64,000 nucleotides of DNA from Schizosaccharomyces osmophilus. Taxonomy: Eukaryota > Ascomycota > Schizosaccharomycetes > Schizosaccharomycetales > Schizosaccharomycetaceae. Both the position numbers and the translations under genes were made by a program. The DNA lies in assembly GCF_027921745.1 (NCBI RefSeq), contig NC_079239.1:647501-711500 (forward strand). The letters run 5' to 3'. The notes below the pieces were generated by a model. It did not search any database. It saw nothing but the letters and a program-made list of their open reading frames with translations, and had not been told where the DNA came from. Positions 11,753-23,100 of the stretch are shown one piece after another (position 1 is the first letter of the stretch; every line of letters begins with the position of its first letter).

Positions 11753-13426
11753 ATGGTGAAGGTATGCCGAACATTCAATTTTTTTGTTTTCTTTTGCTTT
11801 TCCCCTTAGCTCTCTTACTAATCTTGATTCCAGATTCGACGTTCTTGGAAAAGCCATAGTCGCGTTTCGGATAAAAATCCGTTCTCTATTGAACCTCCCA
11901 GAAAGGTTGTACGAGCTCTGTATGACTACACAGCGCGAAAAGCTTCTGAAATTTCTTTTACCAAAGGTGATTTTTTTCATGTAATCGGTCGTGAAAACGA
12001 CGAGCGCTGGTATGAGGTCTGTAATCCGGCTGCAGGTACTCATGGGTATGTTCCCGTTTCCCACTTTGAAGAAATTGGAAAAAATGCCAATTCTATGAGA
12101 CTTAGCAGCGGTAGTGAATCCACTAGTACCCTGATAGATTTGACGAACTCTACTAATTCTCCACGAGTTTCTCTCAACGACTTACAATCTTCTACTCAGC
12201 CTCTATTTGGCGTTGTGCAGTTTGATTTTGTTGCCGAAAGACCTGATGAACTAGATGCCAAAGCTGGTGAAACAGTCATTATTATTGCTCGCTCTAATCA
12301 TGAATGGTTGGTTGCCAAACCAATCGGTAGGTTGGGTGGACCAGGTCTTATTCCTCTTACGTTTATTCAATTACGAGATTTAAAGACAGGTGCCGTGATC
12401 AAACATATCAGCGAAGCCATTCTGCGTACCTCTTGTATTCCACGAGTAGAAGACTGGAAACGGGCCGCTACTGATTACAAGAAAAGCAGCATTCCTTTAG
12501 GGACCTTTCATTGTCCAGCGGAAGACACCGCGTCTTCAACTGGATTTGAATCTAAGAGCACTTTAACCGATGCTGTGAAGAGCTCACCTCCTCCTTCCAT
12601 TTCTACTTCCCAGATAAGCTCTTCGAAGCTTAGTTCATTAAGCGCGAATAACGATGGACAATGCATACCCTCTGGTTCATCAAATAATTTCCCTCTGTCT
12701 AATGCTTCCCATGTAATCGCTGCAATGGTGGAGGCCTACTTCGTTCATAATGATCAATTCTGGTACTTAGTACGTGCAGTTATGAGTGATGGTCGACATC
12801 GAAATCTTTGCCGTTACTATGAAGACTTTTATTATCTTCAGTTGACACTCCTGGATGTGTTTCCAAGTGAAGCTGGGCGGGGAAAAAATCGCCGTGTAAT
12901 TCCCTACATGCCTGGCCCTGTCGACGATGTGAATGAATTGGTTTCTTCTCAACGAGCGTTGGATCTCGATGTCTATGTAAAAGAAATTTGCCGACTTCCT
13001 TCTCATCTATTGGAAAGTGACTATATCAAGAAGTTCTTTTTACCTATGGATGGCGACGTTGATGCTTCCCATCCTACCAGTTCCATGCCACGCGTCGTAG
13101 AACGTCCGTTCATATTTGCAGAATTGCAAGAACAGAAAGACATTCCTGCTCCCAACAAGCCTGTTTCCGGAAACGGCCATGTCCATAACCCCGCTATTCA
13201 GAAAGTCAAAATTCGTTCTGGCGATGAAACATTTGCCTTGCGCATTGCCTCAGATATTTCTTACGAAGCATTTATCGATAAACTGAAAGCAAAATTAGGT
13301 TTTGATTGGGACAAGCTAGTCTATAGGGACGATTCCAAGGATGAATTCTTACCCATGTGTAGTGCGGATGATCTACGCGATGCCTTCTCTCAAAAGTCCG
13401 GCACTTTATTGCTGGCAGAGAGATAG
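11753..13426 (+). CDS. scd2: Polarity scaffold Scd2 (Bem1 family)
   Basis: Exon 1 is only nine bases (11753-11761, MVK); exon 2 is 11834-13426; 533 aa in total. Domains in order: SH3-1 about residues 30-95 (VRALYDYTARKASEISFTKG), SH3-2 about 112-178 (VVQFDFVAERPDELDAKAGE), PX about 270-380, and PB1 about 455-533 (KVKIRSGDETFALRI, with acidic YRDDSKDEF). This is exactly the Bem1/Scd2 layout. Scd2 joins Cdc42-GTP, its GEF Scd1 and the PAK Shk1 at growing tips; the PB1 domain binds Scd1. The very short first exon is easily missed by gene callers but yields a start matching the S. pombe protein as I remember it. Confidence 0.93.
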
Positions 13427-14007
13427 AATTTTGAATTTTTGATTTTGATTTTGAGTTATTCATTATCACTACTTGAATATGCCGCGTTATTTTATGATGG
13501 TTTTGCGAACGTACTTTTTTTTTCATTGCATTCTTTTTACTCATATTTCTTACAATAATTCGGCTATATTTTGTGATGACATGAGTTATGTTTTCTACGT
13601 TTTTGTACTTTACTTCGGGTTCCTTTCGTTCTTATTTAATACATTCCATTCTTTCACGAATTCTCGTTAATGGCTGGATTGAACTTCCATTGCCTAAGAT
13701 TTTCAATGCTATTTCAAATATATTTTTCAGCATGTAAAGTAATCACTATAAAAAACACTCGTAAAATTAAAGTAGTAAGTTCCATAGTAGTTAAGTATAC
13801 CTTGGTATGGGTTCTTGTACAATCCGTCAGTATACCACTACAATTTCTTGACCGTCAATTGAGTGAAGTGCCTAGAAACGCATTTTAAACCTCTAATACA
13901 ACACCAATAACGAAAATTAGAGTTCGAAGTGATTGGATTTAGCATCTCTACGTGCTTTTGTGCTTTTATGTCCGTCTTGTGAAGAATTAGAATCATTTTG
14001 TTAGAAT
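13427..14007. other. Intergenic region
   Basis: AT-rich spacer between two tandem genes. No credible gene, RNA or repeat seen. Confidence 0.45.
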
Positions 14008-15607
14008 ATGAATAAAGCGGAGTTACGAGAACTTTACTTGTCATCTATTTTACCTGAAAGTTTACATAATAACCATAAAACTACTGAAGATGCTCCTTGT
14101 TTCATGTCACAGCGTAGTAAAGTGATACCTGTACGGCTAGAGTACCAAGAGCGAAAACTGCTTCATTTGCTGGTTGCTGCGTACGTAAATTTGATGAATT
14201 TTCTTGTCGATTAACTAATGAATCAGTTTGGACGTATGCGATTACACAGATACCGTTGATACCTTACGATTTTCGTCAAAAGCTAAACGAACTGCCCAGC
14301 AATTGAAAGGTATTACCTCCGTACTGGCGGGAATTATGGTAGCGTATGACTACAAAGCTGGACAGGATCTATTGGAAACCAAAGATTTTGAAAAGTATGC
14401 CAGCTTTTTCCAAGATGTATTTGAGATTGGCCGACGGTACAAAGTCTTGAATCCCAATCGTCTAGGTAGCACTTATGGTAAACTAATGTACTTTGTTCAA
14501 GATTCCATGTGTCAGGAAATTCAGGAAAATCTTGGCTTCAATCTATTCAAGCCAATTTTGACTGTTTACGAATATCTAGAAGATCGAAAAGCCTTGAAGG
14601 TTCTTGATGATCCTTATATTACGGCTGCTACTATGGAAATTGTAGCAGGCGGTCGATCAAGATCTGCCATCCAAAAAGATATCAAAACGAAAGAGCGTGC
14701 GGTAGAGACTATCGCAAAAAGACACGCGAGCTCAGCCATAACGAAGGACCAAATCCGTTGGTGCTTATATTCCCTGGCGGACAGCAACAGCTACCTTCGA
14801 TTTAACCGGGATCCGGTTGCTAAATTGATAGATATGGTTAAACAAAACTTCTCCGCCGATACCGTGGATGATGAATTCAGTTTAGCTATTGATGCTGCAA
14901 ATGGCTCTCGTTTACAACATAATCATTACAAGCAGTATCACTACGTACTTCAGAGTCTCAATTTGTGGCTTTTGATTATGGGTGAAATCTTTTCTTTATG
15001 GGCTTTGAGTGACTTGGAGTTGACAAATCCAGATGTCCAGTATGAATTGGTCGATAATAATCAAGGTGTTCATAGAATTCAGGCGTGTCCTAATATTCGA
15101 ATTGCTATGGAGCGTATCTTGAGTAAAGCTCAAAGACAAGCGGGCTCATGGATCGGCGATTCGACAATCCACTTGGGAGATACGGCAGTTCCAAATGCTT
15201 TACTATTTATTGATAAATATATGCAGGTACCACGTATTCTTACTCCACTTGTTTTATTCTTTGAAGAACTTGACTCTTTGCATGATCCGGCTTTGCTTCG
15301 CTACATAGAAACTGCATTCGGAGGAAAGGAATATTTGAAGAAAATGGTGCTAACCGATTTCATGCGCTTTGGTTTCGATGGCTCTGGTGCAGACAACTGG
15401 TTTGATGTATGTCGTCTTTTTGAGTTCAGAATATTATTTTGAACAATAATTATTATTCTGATTGGATTGTATGCTAACCATATATAGGCTGGCAGTTGTA
15501 TTGATGGCCGCCTTACTAGCGCCTGGAATTGGGCTAACAGTATTCACACAAAAGATTATTATAGGGTACTATTGATGACCGGCTTTCTGAGCTTCAATGG
15601 TGAATAG
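14008..15607 (+). CDS. DUF2009 family protein, conserved eukaryotic
   Basis: Three exons: 14008-14180, 14227-15406 and 15488-15607, phases 2 and 0, giving 490 aa. Donors are GTACGT and GTATGT. The body carries the conserved blocks of the DUF2009 family, for example DYTDTVDTLRFSSKAKR near residue 65 and GSTYGKLMYFVQDSMCQ about 60 residues later, and ends in the spliced segment NWFDAGSCIDGRLTSAWNW. Function is not established in the family. No transmembrane segment or signal is obvious; it appears soluble and helical. The intron positions were chosen because the conserved blocks join seamlessly. Confidence 0.8.
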
Positions 15608-15908
15608 GATATTAAAAATTAAGACTAAAGAAATACTATATGTGTATTTTGTTTAATTCACATTCAAATTACTAGTTTTACTGACCCTTTTTTTGAACTC
15701 TACCTTGAGATGGATCAGCTTAAATGCTGTAATTTAAAAAAGTTCTTTTATTATATAAAAAAGTTTGTTTCAATAAATATTAAGAATATGTTATTTTAAA
15801 ATACCATTCTCATTACACTTGATTGTTTTAATAATGCTACTCCCAGCCTACATCGCAGTGATTAGTATTTCTATAGTCCTTTCCTCTCATTAAGGATGTA
15901 TTGTATTA
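15608..15908. other. Short intergenic region
   Basis: Very AT-rich 300-bp spacer. Nothing identified. Confidence 0.4.
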
Positions 15909-17825
15909 ATGGTGTCAATTATAGTAAACAGGAATAATTACCACTTTTTAAGGACGTCGAAATCCTTCGTTTCTGACTGTATCTCAACAAATCGTGCTTG
16001 CAATAATGTTCATCAAAGGGCATCGAATGTTGTAGGATTTCGAAGAGGAAATGTCAGGTCCATATATGACTATCGATGGTTTCCGACTGAATTATTGTTA
16101 CACAAACGTTTCTCGAAAAATAGGGTCGCTTTTAGGTCGTTTGTAAATGTTCTTGAGAATCATGGTATAAGCTATGCGAATTTGGAGCTATCCGTTTCAA
16201 GACTATATAATGATTGTGTCTCCTCTTTAAGTCCTTTTTATACTTTGTACGAACCTAATGCAAGTTTATATTTACGCTTAATCGATTCCTTCTCAGAAAA
16301 CCAATTAGCAATCATTCTCCTGCAATCAAATTTTGAAGAAGAGGCAAATATAATTTTTGAATATTTACAAAGGGTAATTTGTTTAGATCCCGTCTATTCT
16401 CGTTCTTACAGGATTACCGAGAGCATATCGAATGATTTATTCGAACGTTGTAAATTATTGACAGAAAAAAATCAAGAAGATCCGAAGAACTTTATACATG
16501 CATGCATAAACTCTCTTCTATTCCTCTCCTACGATCGTTCTTTTTCTACTATCTATTGGCAGCAGGGATCTCAGTTTCAGCAATTCTTGGGTTTGTTGAG
16601 AGACTCTGCAGCTTCTGTTCATCAACCGCAACCTAGTCTTTATAAAAGCATTGAGCTATTTTTTTACTCTATTCTCAGGACTTATGCCCTGCATAAAGGA
16701 TTCATTCCTTTGGTCAATTCTATTGACCAATGCCTACCAGAGAACATGCGGATAAAACAAGAAGAGCTAGCAAGGGTAGAGTTGTTCGGAATGCGAATTT
16801 CTACCTCTTCACAATCCGTCTCACTTGAAAACTTCTCAGATTCCCGTTTGCTTTCTAGTCTTTACAGCGGTAATTATCGAGCTTTAAGTGAATGGCTTAC
16901 TAAAGCTTTTAAAGAGGGTACAGACGTAAATATAAAAATTCTTAGTTTATTTTTAAAAGGAGAACCTAAAATGATAAGTCTGAGAGATACCCTTTCCTTA
17001 TTTTTGTTTTTGGTAAAAAAGGATACCCATACCGGTTCGTTTCTTGAGGTCAAAGCTTCCTTGTTATCGAGATTACTTCGAGCTAAAAAATTGCATGAAT
17101 TTCATATCGTTCTCTCTACTACCCCTAACTTCCAATCGTTAATTGAACACCGAAATTATGGCGTTTTATTTCCAGTATTAGATTATATTACTGTCAAAAA
17201 AGATTTCGACCTTTTTGAAGAGCTTGACAATTCCCTTGTTAACTATGGAAGGGAAATTCCAGAAGATTTGTACATTGAACTTTTGAAATGCTATGGCCAA
17301 ATGCCGAAAGACGTAAAATTCTACAAACTATTTAAAGCCTTCCTGGGGAAAAATCCAGTTTTGAATGAAAATCAAAAACGTTATGTAAATAGCATCTTAT
17401 TAGAGAGTTGTCATACTCACCTTTCTCGGGTACTTTACCAAGAATTCCCAGATGTTTTAAGGCCGAGCAACTCAATCCTGTTTTTCTGCTATTGCTTTAG
17501 GAAAAAAGGACATGAATGGATTCGGAAATATTTAAACATCGCTGAGTACTCCAAAGATGACTTACGAAATGGCATGATTACGAGCTCGAATGCTTCAAAA
17601 ACGTTACTCAAAGCAATGTGTTCCAAATATGACTCAAGTCGAGCAATAGATTTTCTAAAAACGTGTTCTGCCGATGGACCTTACCCTTCAATTTTATTAC
17701 AGGAGATTCTACATCATGCTCAGACTGAGAATAATAGCGAGAGTGTACAATGGCTAAAGTTTCAAGAAGTTTTTTCTCAACAATCCTGCGAAAAAGAAAA
17801 AAAAAGAACACCTGTTATTATATAG
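15909..17825 (+). CDS. Unrecognised 638-aa protein, probably mitochondrial
   Basis: A single uninterrupted frame of 638 residues. The first 60 residues are rich in Arg, Lys, Asn and Ser with almost no acid (NRNNYHFLRTSKSFVSD, RRGNVRSIYDYRWFP), which looks like a mitochondrial presequence. The remainder is leucine-rich and helical, with no motif I recognise; low-level PPR-like or other alpha-solenoid repeats are possible but I cannot demonstrate a period. By synteny it takes the place of an uncharacterised S. pombe gene between the DUF2009 gene and alp21. A Schizosaccharomyces-restricted mitochondrial RNA or translation factor is a guess only. Confidence 0.7.
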   Translation: MVSIIVNRNNYHFLRTSKSFVSDCISTNRACNNVHQRASNVVGFRRGNVRSIYDYRWFPTELLLHKRFSKNRVAFRSFVNVLENHGISYANLELSVSRLYNDCVSSLSPFYTLYEPNASLYLRLIDSFSENQLAIILLQSNFEEEANIIFEYLQRVICLDPVYSRSYRITESISNDLFERCKLLTEKNQEDPKNFIHACINSLLFLSYDRSFSTIYWQQGSQFQQFLGLLRDSAASVHQPQPSLYKSIELFFYSILRTYALHKGFIPLVNSIDQCLPENMRIKQEELARVELFGMRISTSSQSVSLENFSDSRLLSSLYSGNYRALSEWLTKAFKEGTDVNIKILSLFLKGEPKMISLRDTLSLFLFLVKKDTHTGSFLEVKASLLSRLLRAKKLHEFHIVLSTTPNFQSLIEHRNYGVLFPVLDYITVKKDFDLFEELDNSLVNYGREIPEDLYIELLKCYGQMPKDVKFYKLFKAFLGKNPVLNENQKRYVNSILLESCHTHLSRVLYQEFPDVLRPSNSILFFCYCFRKKGHEWIRKYLNIAEYSKDDLRNGMITSSNASKTLLKAMCSKYDSSRAIDFLKTCSADGPYPSILLQEILHHAQTENNSESVQWLKFQEVFSQQSCEKEKKRTPVII

Positions 17826-18237
17826 ACACCTGTAAGACTGTTGGTCAAATGTAATCACCATATTTTTTAAAATCTGGTTTCCTTCTTAATACTAATTGTC
17901 ATTTCACAAGTATTCTACATTGTAACAACCTACTTGCATTGAGTAAAGAACTCTCAGCCATGTCTTAAATTTCTGTTTATTCTGCTTTCGTGGAAGGACT
18001 AGATATAGTTGTTCATCGAGAAAATTTGCACTTCTTCTATTGCAATATACATATTATAAACCCGTAAACTCAATTCACCCAAGGCTCGTTAAAAAACCTG
18101 TATGAAGGTTTCAATATTGAACTACCAAATATTCATTTCCACCATGCCTAACTTCTTAACATCTTTTTGGGCACTTAAAATACGTAGAGAGGATTGTATA
18201 CAAGTCATACCTTTTACTGTTTATTAATTAAATAAAG
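17826..18237. other. Intergenic region
   Basis: AT-rich spacer between tandem genes; nothing identified beyond short A/T runs. Confidence 0.4.
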
Positions 18238-19916
18238 ATGAAGAATATTCTTGCTTCTGAATACGCTAGTATTTTGGGTACACGTATTGTTCTTGTACCA
18301 GAACATCAAGAAAATAGTGATTTCAAGATTATTTTAGACAAGGATATCGATCCAAAAACTTTTGTAAAAAGATGCTGGCGTCACAAACTACCAATGTATG
18401 TTTTGAAATCGTGAAGGACTGTTTAACCTTGCAGAATTGTGAAAAATCGAAGCCTGTACTGCTCGAAAGAATTTCCTTTTGATAAAAAGAAATCTTTTTT
18501 AAATGCTTTGCAGGAAAAGTATGGGAGTTCTTCACCATTAATATCGTCATTAAACTTGGATAATGGCAAACAAATTGAGTTTTGCGGGTTTCAAGACATC
18601 AAAAGCTTGCAAGCAGACTTTCAGAGGTTAAGGATAGTAATTTTGGAAAACTTGCAAATATCTTCAGTTGATAGTGGTATAGATCTTGGATCCATTTTAC
18701 CAGGTATAGGAACAATTACTCGTTGCCTCTACTAATTGAATACAGGGATCCAAAAACTTAATTTATCTAATAACTTACTCACTTCTATGAATGATGTGCT
18801 ATTCCTATGCAGTCAGTTGGCAAATTTGAGCGAATTGATTTTGGAGTACGAGACGAGGAACTTTTCAGTAAACTAACTGATCCAGCAAGAACCAATACCT
18901 ATTTTTGGATGGATTAACTCATACATACTCTATCCCCCAAGTATCGAGCCTATCATTAAGAGATTGTAACATTCAATCATATGAACTTAATTGGATACAA
19001 ATCACATTTCCTTGCCTTAACGAACTTCACCTGGATTACAATGATATAAATTTAAGCCAGTATACTCGTTTTATATCAACCGGAATCCTTAGCTTGTCAC
19101 ACAACACTCAGTTATTGACAATTGATATCTCTTCTTCTTCTGTGTTTGAAAGGTAATACAATCAATGAACGAAGCTATACTAACGATTACAGAACAAAAT
19201 GGCTTAATATTTCTTTTGCTAATGTTTCCGACTTAAATACTTTACCCTTAGAAAAGATGCAATACTTATCTTTTCTAGATATTTCAGGAAACAACATTAG
19301 CTCATGGGATCAAATAACTCTTTTACAGAAACTTAAAAATCTGAAAGAACTTCGTGTCTCTCTTTCAAAACTTCATGATAAGACTGATGAGAGTAGAATG
19401 TTTGTTATTGCTCGCCTACCTGTCCTAATGAAACTTAATGATGTTTCTATAAGCAAGAGTGAACGCGAGGATTCTGAAATTTATTTTTCCTCGTATATAC
19501 GCAAGTACATTTCAGAGAAGGAAATCACTTCTGCTGGTGTATTGGATAGAATAGAGCCCGTTTGGCGACACATCTGGAAAAGACATGGTTTGCCAGTACT
19601 AGATTTTTATCAAGACAGAAAAGTCGAAAAGAAGCCAGGTATAATTAAAGACAATATATCACGGCCTGTGTGTGCTACGTACGATGAAAGTCACGAATCT
19701 CTTTACTTTCGATTCCATCAAAACTGGACGGTTTTATCGGTTAAAGCACTAATCGCATCTCAGTTTAACTTGCGCGCTCACGAAAACGTGTTCCAGTTTA
19801 AAGGTCAAGAAGACAAAGACTTTCAAACAATTGATTATACCCAGGACGAAAAGCAGCTATTTGAATTACCATTCACGATTATAGAAGTTAAAGTAAAAAG
19901 TTTAAGGAACGAATAA
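18238..19916 (+). CDS. alp21: Tubulin-folding cofactor E, Alp21 (LRR and ubiquitin-like)
   Basis: Five exons: 18238-18395, 18435-18703, 18746-18845, 18886-19152 and 19193-19916. All phases agree; 505 aa. Introns are tiny (about 39-42 nt); the third uses a GTACGA donor. After an N-terminal segment comes FLNALQEKYG and IEFCGFQDIKSLQ, then leucine-rich repeats (IQKLNLSNNLLTS, VSSLSLRDCNIQS, LSFLDISGNNISSWDQ), a helical linker, and a C-terminal ubiquitin-like domain (SLYFRFHQNWTVLSVKALIA). This is the cofactor E order. The protein helps assemble alpha/beta-tubulin dimers with cofactors B, C and D in the cytoplasm. The N-terminal CAP-Gly region is barely recognisable: no GKNDG signature is present. 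Confidence 0.85.
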
Positions 19917-20383
19917 ACACGAAAAAAACATAAATATTTATACATAATATATAGATAATTAAAGGACCTCTTTAAATGAGCTCTGCTTATGCATTTTTAC
20001 TAAGCTTAAAGAATGATAAAAAAAACAAACAGAACTAAGCATATTTTCATAAGCATTAAATATAGTTAAACCAGCCAGACCACAATAATAGAGAAAAATA
20101 ACAAACCGAACAACAAAAATAAGACAATTCAGGCTGCAAATAGACAACTTCGTTGTTTTTCCTTCCATTTTTCATTTAAAAAAAAAAAAAAAAGTCGTAA
20201 ACACAACATCGAGCAAAACAGAAAGAGTAGTACTTCTTTCACGTGTGCATTGATGCACGTCAAGTTAACCTATAAGTTAAGACAGCAGTTGCATTACTAA
20301 AGCAACTTTTACAGATAAAAGTTACTATAGTAAAAATGAACATATGTATTAAGTAAATAACCCAAAATAACCCAAAATTAAAT
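19917..20383. other. Convergent 3' intergenic region
   Basis: Lies between alp21 and the convergent Crf1-like gene. A-rich, including a homopolymer A run near 20177-20192. No gene seen. Confidence 0.45.
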
Positions 20384-22390
20384 TTAATACCCAGTAGATT
20401 CCAGAACTTCGAATAGAGGAGACAACTCAGGACCAAGACCTAAACCAACAGTTTCATAATCGTTATCAAAATAAGAGCCGTCAGTTCGATCATCTTCTAA
20501 AGTGCTTTGGAAGTCTGAGTGTAATTGTCGATATGTGATTTTCTTTGCTTTCTTTTTAAGTGCACGACGAGCTTTACGAGAATGCTTCGGCTTTGCAGCG
20601 ACCGAACTAACATTGTTAAGTGTAGCAGATCGTTGCTTATGTCTTCGCTTTTCGCGAGACTTGATAGCCAAGGTGCACCATTCGTCTCGAATAAGTTCGT
20701 CTTTTCGAGCCATCGATTTAATGTATTGATTCCGTCTGAATGTACCAATAGGAATTTTCTCCCAGCGATTCAGAAGGTTATCCTCTTGGCTGGTTACAGA
20801 TTCCTCAGGTTTCGTATCATTATTAGTCGTAGCAGCTTGGAGAAGCGATGTATCAAGGATATCATCCAAAGATGGTTCTTCAGTATTTGATGTTTTGTTT
20901 GAAGATTGTGTGGGGATAGGGGTCTCCACATCGCCTTTCTTAGATGCGTTAAACTTGTCTTCATAAAGAGAGTGGGAATGCTTTCCGTCAATAAAGCCAA
21001 CCAAATGGTCAGGTTCTCTATTCCATGTACCTAAAACGGGAGGTTTAGGTTGAGAATAATTCAATTTCGGATCCAATTCGAACGAGGAAATGCCATTTGC
21101 ATCAGACGTGATAACGGGAGATGTATCTACAAAGCTAGCGAGAACGGGTCCATCGTTGTTAGTATGATTTTCAGGATGAAAGGAATCTTTAATTGGTGAA
21201 GTAGGTTTAGATTGCGAAGTTTCCAATCCAGCATCTTCTGGAATAGGAAAGGAAGAAACCTTAGAGAAGGGGGGGTCAGAAAAAGCAGAAGCTAGAGGGT
21301 CGAACATGGCGGAAGAAGAATTAGAAGGGGTTTCTTGCAAAGAGGTAGATCTGCCAAGCTTGGGTTCACAAAGCTGAGGCACTTCTTCATCCGTAGTGTC
21401 GCCGTCATCCTCTTGAGGACGACTTGTAGAAAAGGAATGACGACGGTAAGCACCATTGCGGGAACTGCGAGTCAATGGATCCAATTCATCGGAAGAATCA
21501 TCGAAAAAGCATTCCCATCCAATGAAATCAACGTCATCGCGTTCATCATCGTTTAAATTTTCAACACTCGAGTCAGAACTCAAAATACCAAGCAAAAACT
21601 CGTCATCTGAGCGCTCGTCCAAGTTATCATGATCAGGAATATATGCCTCGTTGCGATGACTGTTGAACGATGCCATATCGATGTCGAGGTTATCGACCCA
21701 GGATGCACTGACCAAGTCTTCTTCAGCAACCTCATCTTCATCATCCGAACTTGCAAAAATTTCGGCAGCATCTGATACAACAGCGTCTTTTTCTGGATAG
21801 ATTTCAGATGCTTTCCTAGCATTGCTCAAAAGGGACGCGGATTTTCGACGTTCTGTTAACAAGTCTTTTTTGTGTAAAAACTTCAAATCTTCTAAGCTCA
21901 TAGGGTTTTCCGTAAGCGCATTGGACTCTTCATGGCTCGTAAATCCATTATTCTTTATGGATTGAGGCTCGGTCCTGCTTGGCTCAAACTTTTCAGAGAA
22001 AAATTTTGTTAACGTATTACTTTCAGGACCATGACTAGTTTTCCAATCTAATTTTCCATCCTCTAATTGATTTTTAGAGTCTTTCGTAATCGTATGTAAG
22101 CTATTTTCGCCATCCAAAAAATTCTTTTCATTCAACTCCGATCCAAAGTCGACTCCATCATTAATGCCATCCAGAACTGCAAATTGATTTTCGTCAAGTG
22201 CGATCGTGTCATTAAGTCCTAGTCCACTATCAAATTCACCATCCTTACCGATGAATGGTGTCGCCAAATTTCCAAAGCTCAATGAGAATTCCAATTCTCC
22301 TGGGAATTCATCCTCTTCATCCTCTCCTTCACTTCCATCATAATTCTCGTTTATTCCAAAGTCATATATCCCACTATTTGCTAATTCCAT
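20384..22390 (-). CDS. Crf1/Ifh1-type TOR-pathway transcriptional coregulator
   Basis: A single-exon protein of 668 aa starting at ATG 22390. Most of it is acidic and low-complexity (DGSEGEDEEDEFPGELEFS; ASSDDEDEVAEEDL), as expected of a disordered nuclear regulator. The conserved part is near the C-terminus: NRWEKIPIGTFRRNQYIKSM followed by basic REKRRHKQR and KHSRKARRALKKKAKK. In budding yeast, the Ifh1/Crf1 proteins bind the forkhead factor Fhl1 through an FHB segment and tune ribosomal-protein genes under TOR control; I read the IPIGTFRR block as that segment. Synteny with an S. pombe gene annotated as Crf1-like, as I recall, supports this. Direct evidence is limited to that motif and composition. 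Confidence 0.65.
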   Translation of the reverse strand: MELANSGIYDFGINENYDGSEGEDEEDEFPGELEFSLSFGNLATPFIGKDGEFDSGLGLNDTIALDENQFAVLDGINDGVDFGSELNEKNFLDGENSLHTITKDSKNQLEDGKLDWKTSHGPESNTLTKFFSEKFEPSRTEPQSIKNNGFTSHEESNALTENPMSLEDLKFLHKKDLLTERRKSASLLSNARKASEIYPEKDAVVSDAAEIFASSDDEDEVAEEDLVSASWVDNLDIDMASFNSHRNEAYIPDHDNLDERSDDEFLLGILSSDSSVENLNDDERDDVDFIGWECFFDDSSDELDPLTRSSRNGAYRRHSFSTSRPQEDDGDTTDEEVPQLCEPKLGRSTSLQETPSNSSSAMFDPLASAFSDPPFSKVSSFPIPEDAGLETSQSKPTSPIKDSFHPENHTNNDGPVLASFVDTSPVITSDANGISSFELDPKLNYSQPKPPVLGTWNREPDHLVGFIDGKHSHSLYEDKFNASKKGDVETPIPTQSSNKTSNTEEPSLDDILDTSLLQAATTNNDTKPEESVTSQEDNLLNRWEKIPIGTFRRNQYIKSMARKDELIRDEWCTLAIKSREKRRHKQRSATLNNVSSVAAKPKHSRKARRALKKKAKKITYRQLHSDFQSTLEDDRTDGSYFDNDYETVGLGLGPELSPLFEVLESTGY

Positions 22391-23100
22391 TTTCAATCAT
22401 GCGTGCATACAATTTGGTTCTGGTTGAGTTGCATGAGCTCACTTTTGCACGATAACCCTAATAGGTCGGTCATGCGCATTCATTGTTTCTCCCGTTGCTA
22501 CCTCCAAGACCCTACCCTGGAAATATTCTTATAGTGATATTTCTTTGTCTCACGAAAACTTCTGTCTTTTTCTTGTTGATTTCTCTTATTTTTGCAAAAG
22601 CAAATCATTTTGTCCGTTCCCTTAAAGAGTGCTCACATTCCTAATGGGCTTCACCGTGGTCGTTTCGGTAGTTGGGATCGCTCTTTAACTAACACCATTC
22701 CTTGGTAGCTAGTAGTATACAGTGAAAAGGGAAAAGTTACGATAGGTCGCTATGTCCTGTCAAGTCCAAAGAAACGACGTGTAGTTGTAATGGAAAGTAG
22801 TAAAAATTGTATCATCATACTCAATTTCTTTCTGTATCTATATGTATATTAAGTAACGGTAATTCAAGTGTTCTTTAAACAATCTACCAAACATAGAAAC
22901 CACAGCAGAATATACTCTATAGGAAAACACATCATCAATACATATCATATCATATAATCTTGTACTTATTAATTGCTTATATCGTAAATACAGTTCTGTA
23001 CTCAACCCTATCATCATCGTTTAGTTTCAAACTTCACAGTCATGAGAGTGTCCTTTGTCGTCGTCTGTTCAACTTCTTCTTCCCTTGCATCATCACTGTT
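22391..23100. other. Intergenic region upstream of the Crf1-like gene
   Basis: 710 bp between two minus-strand genes; holds the presumed promoter of the Crf1-like gene. No RNA gene or repeat recognised. Confidence 0.45.
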
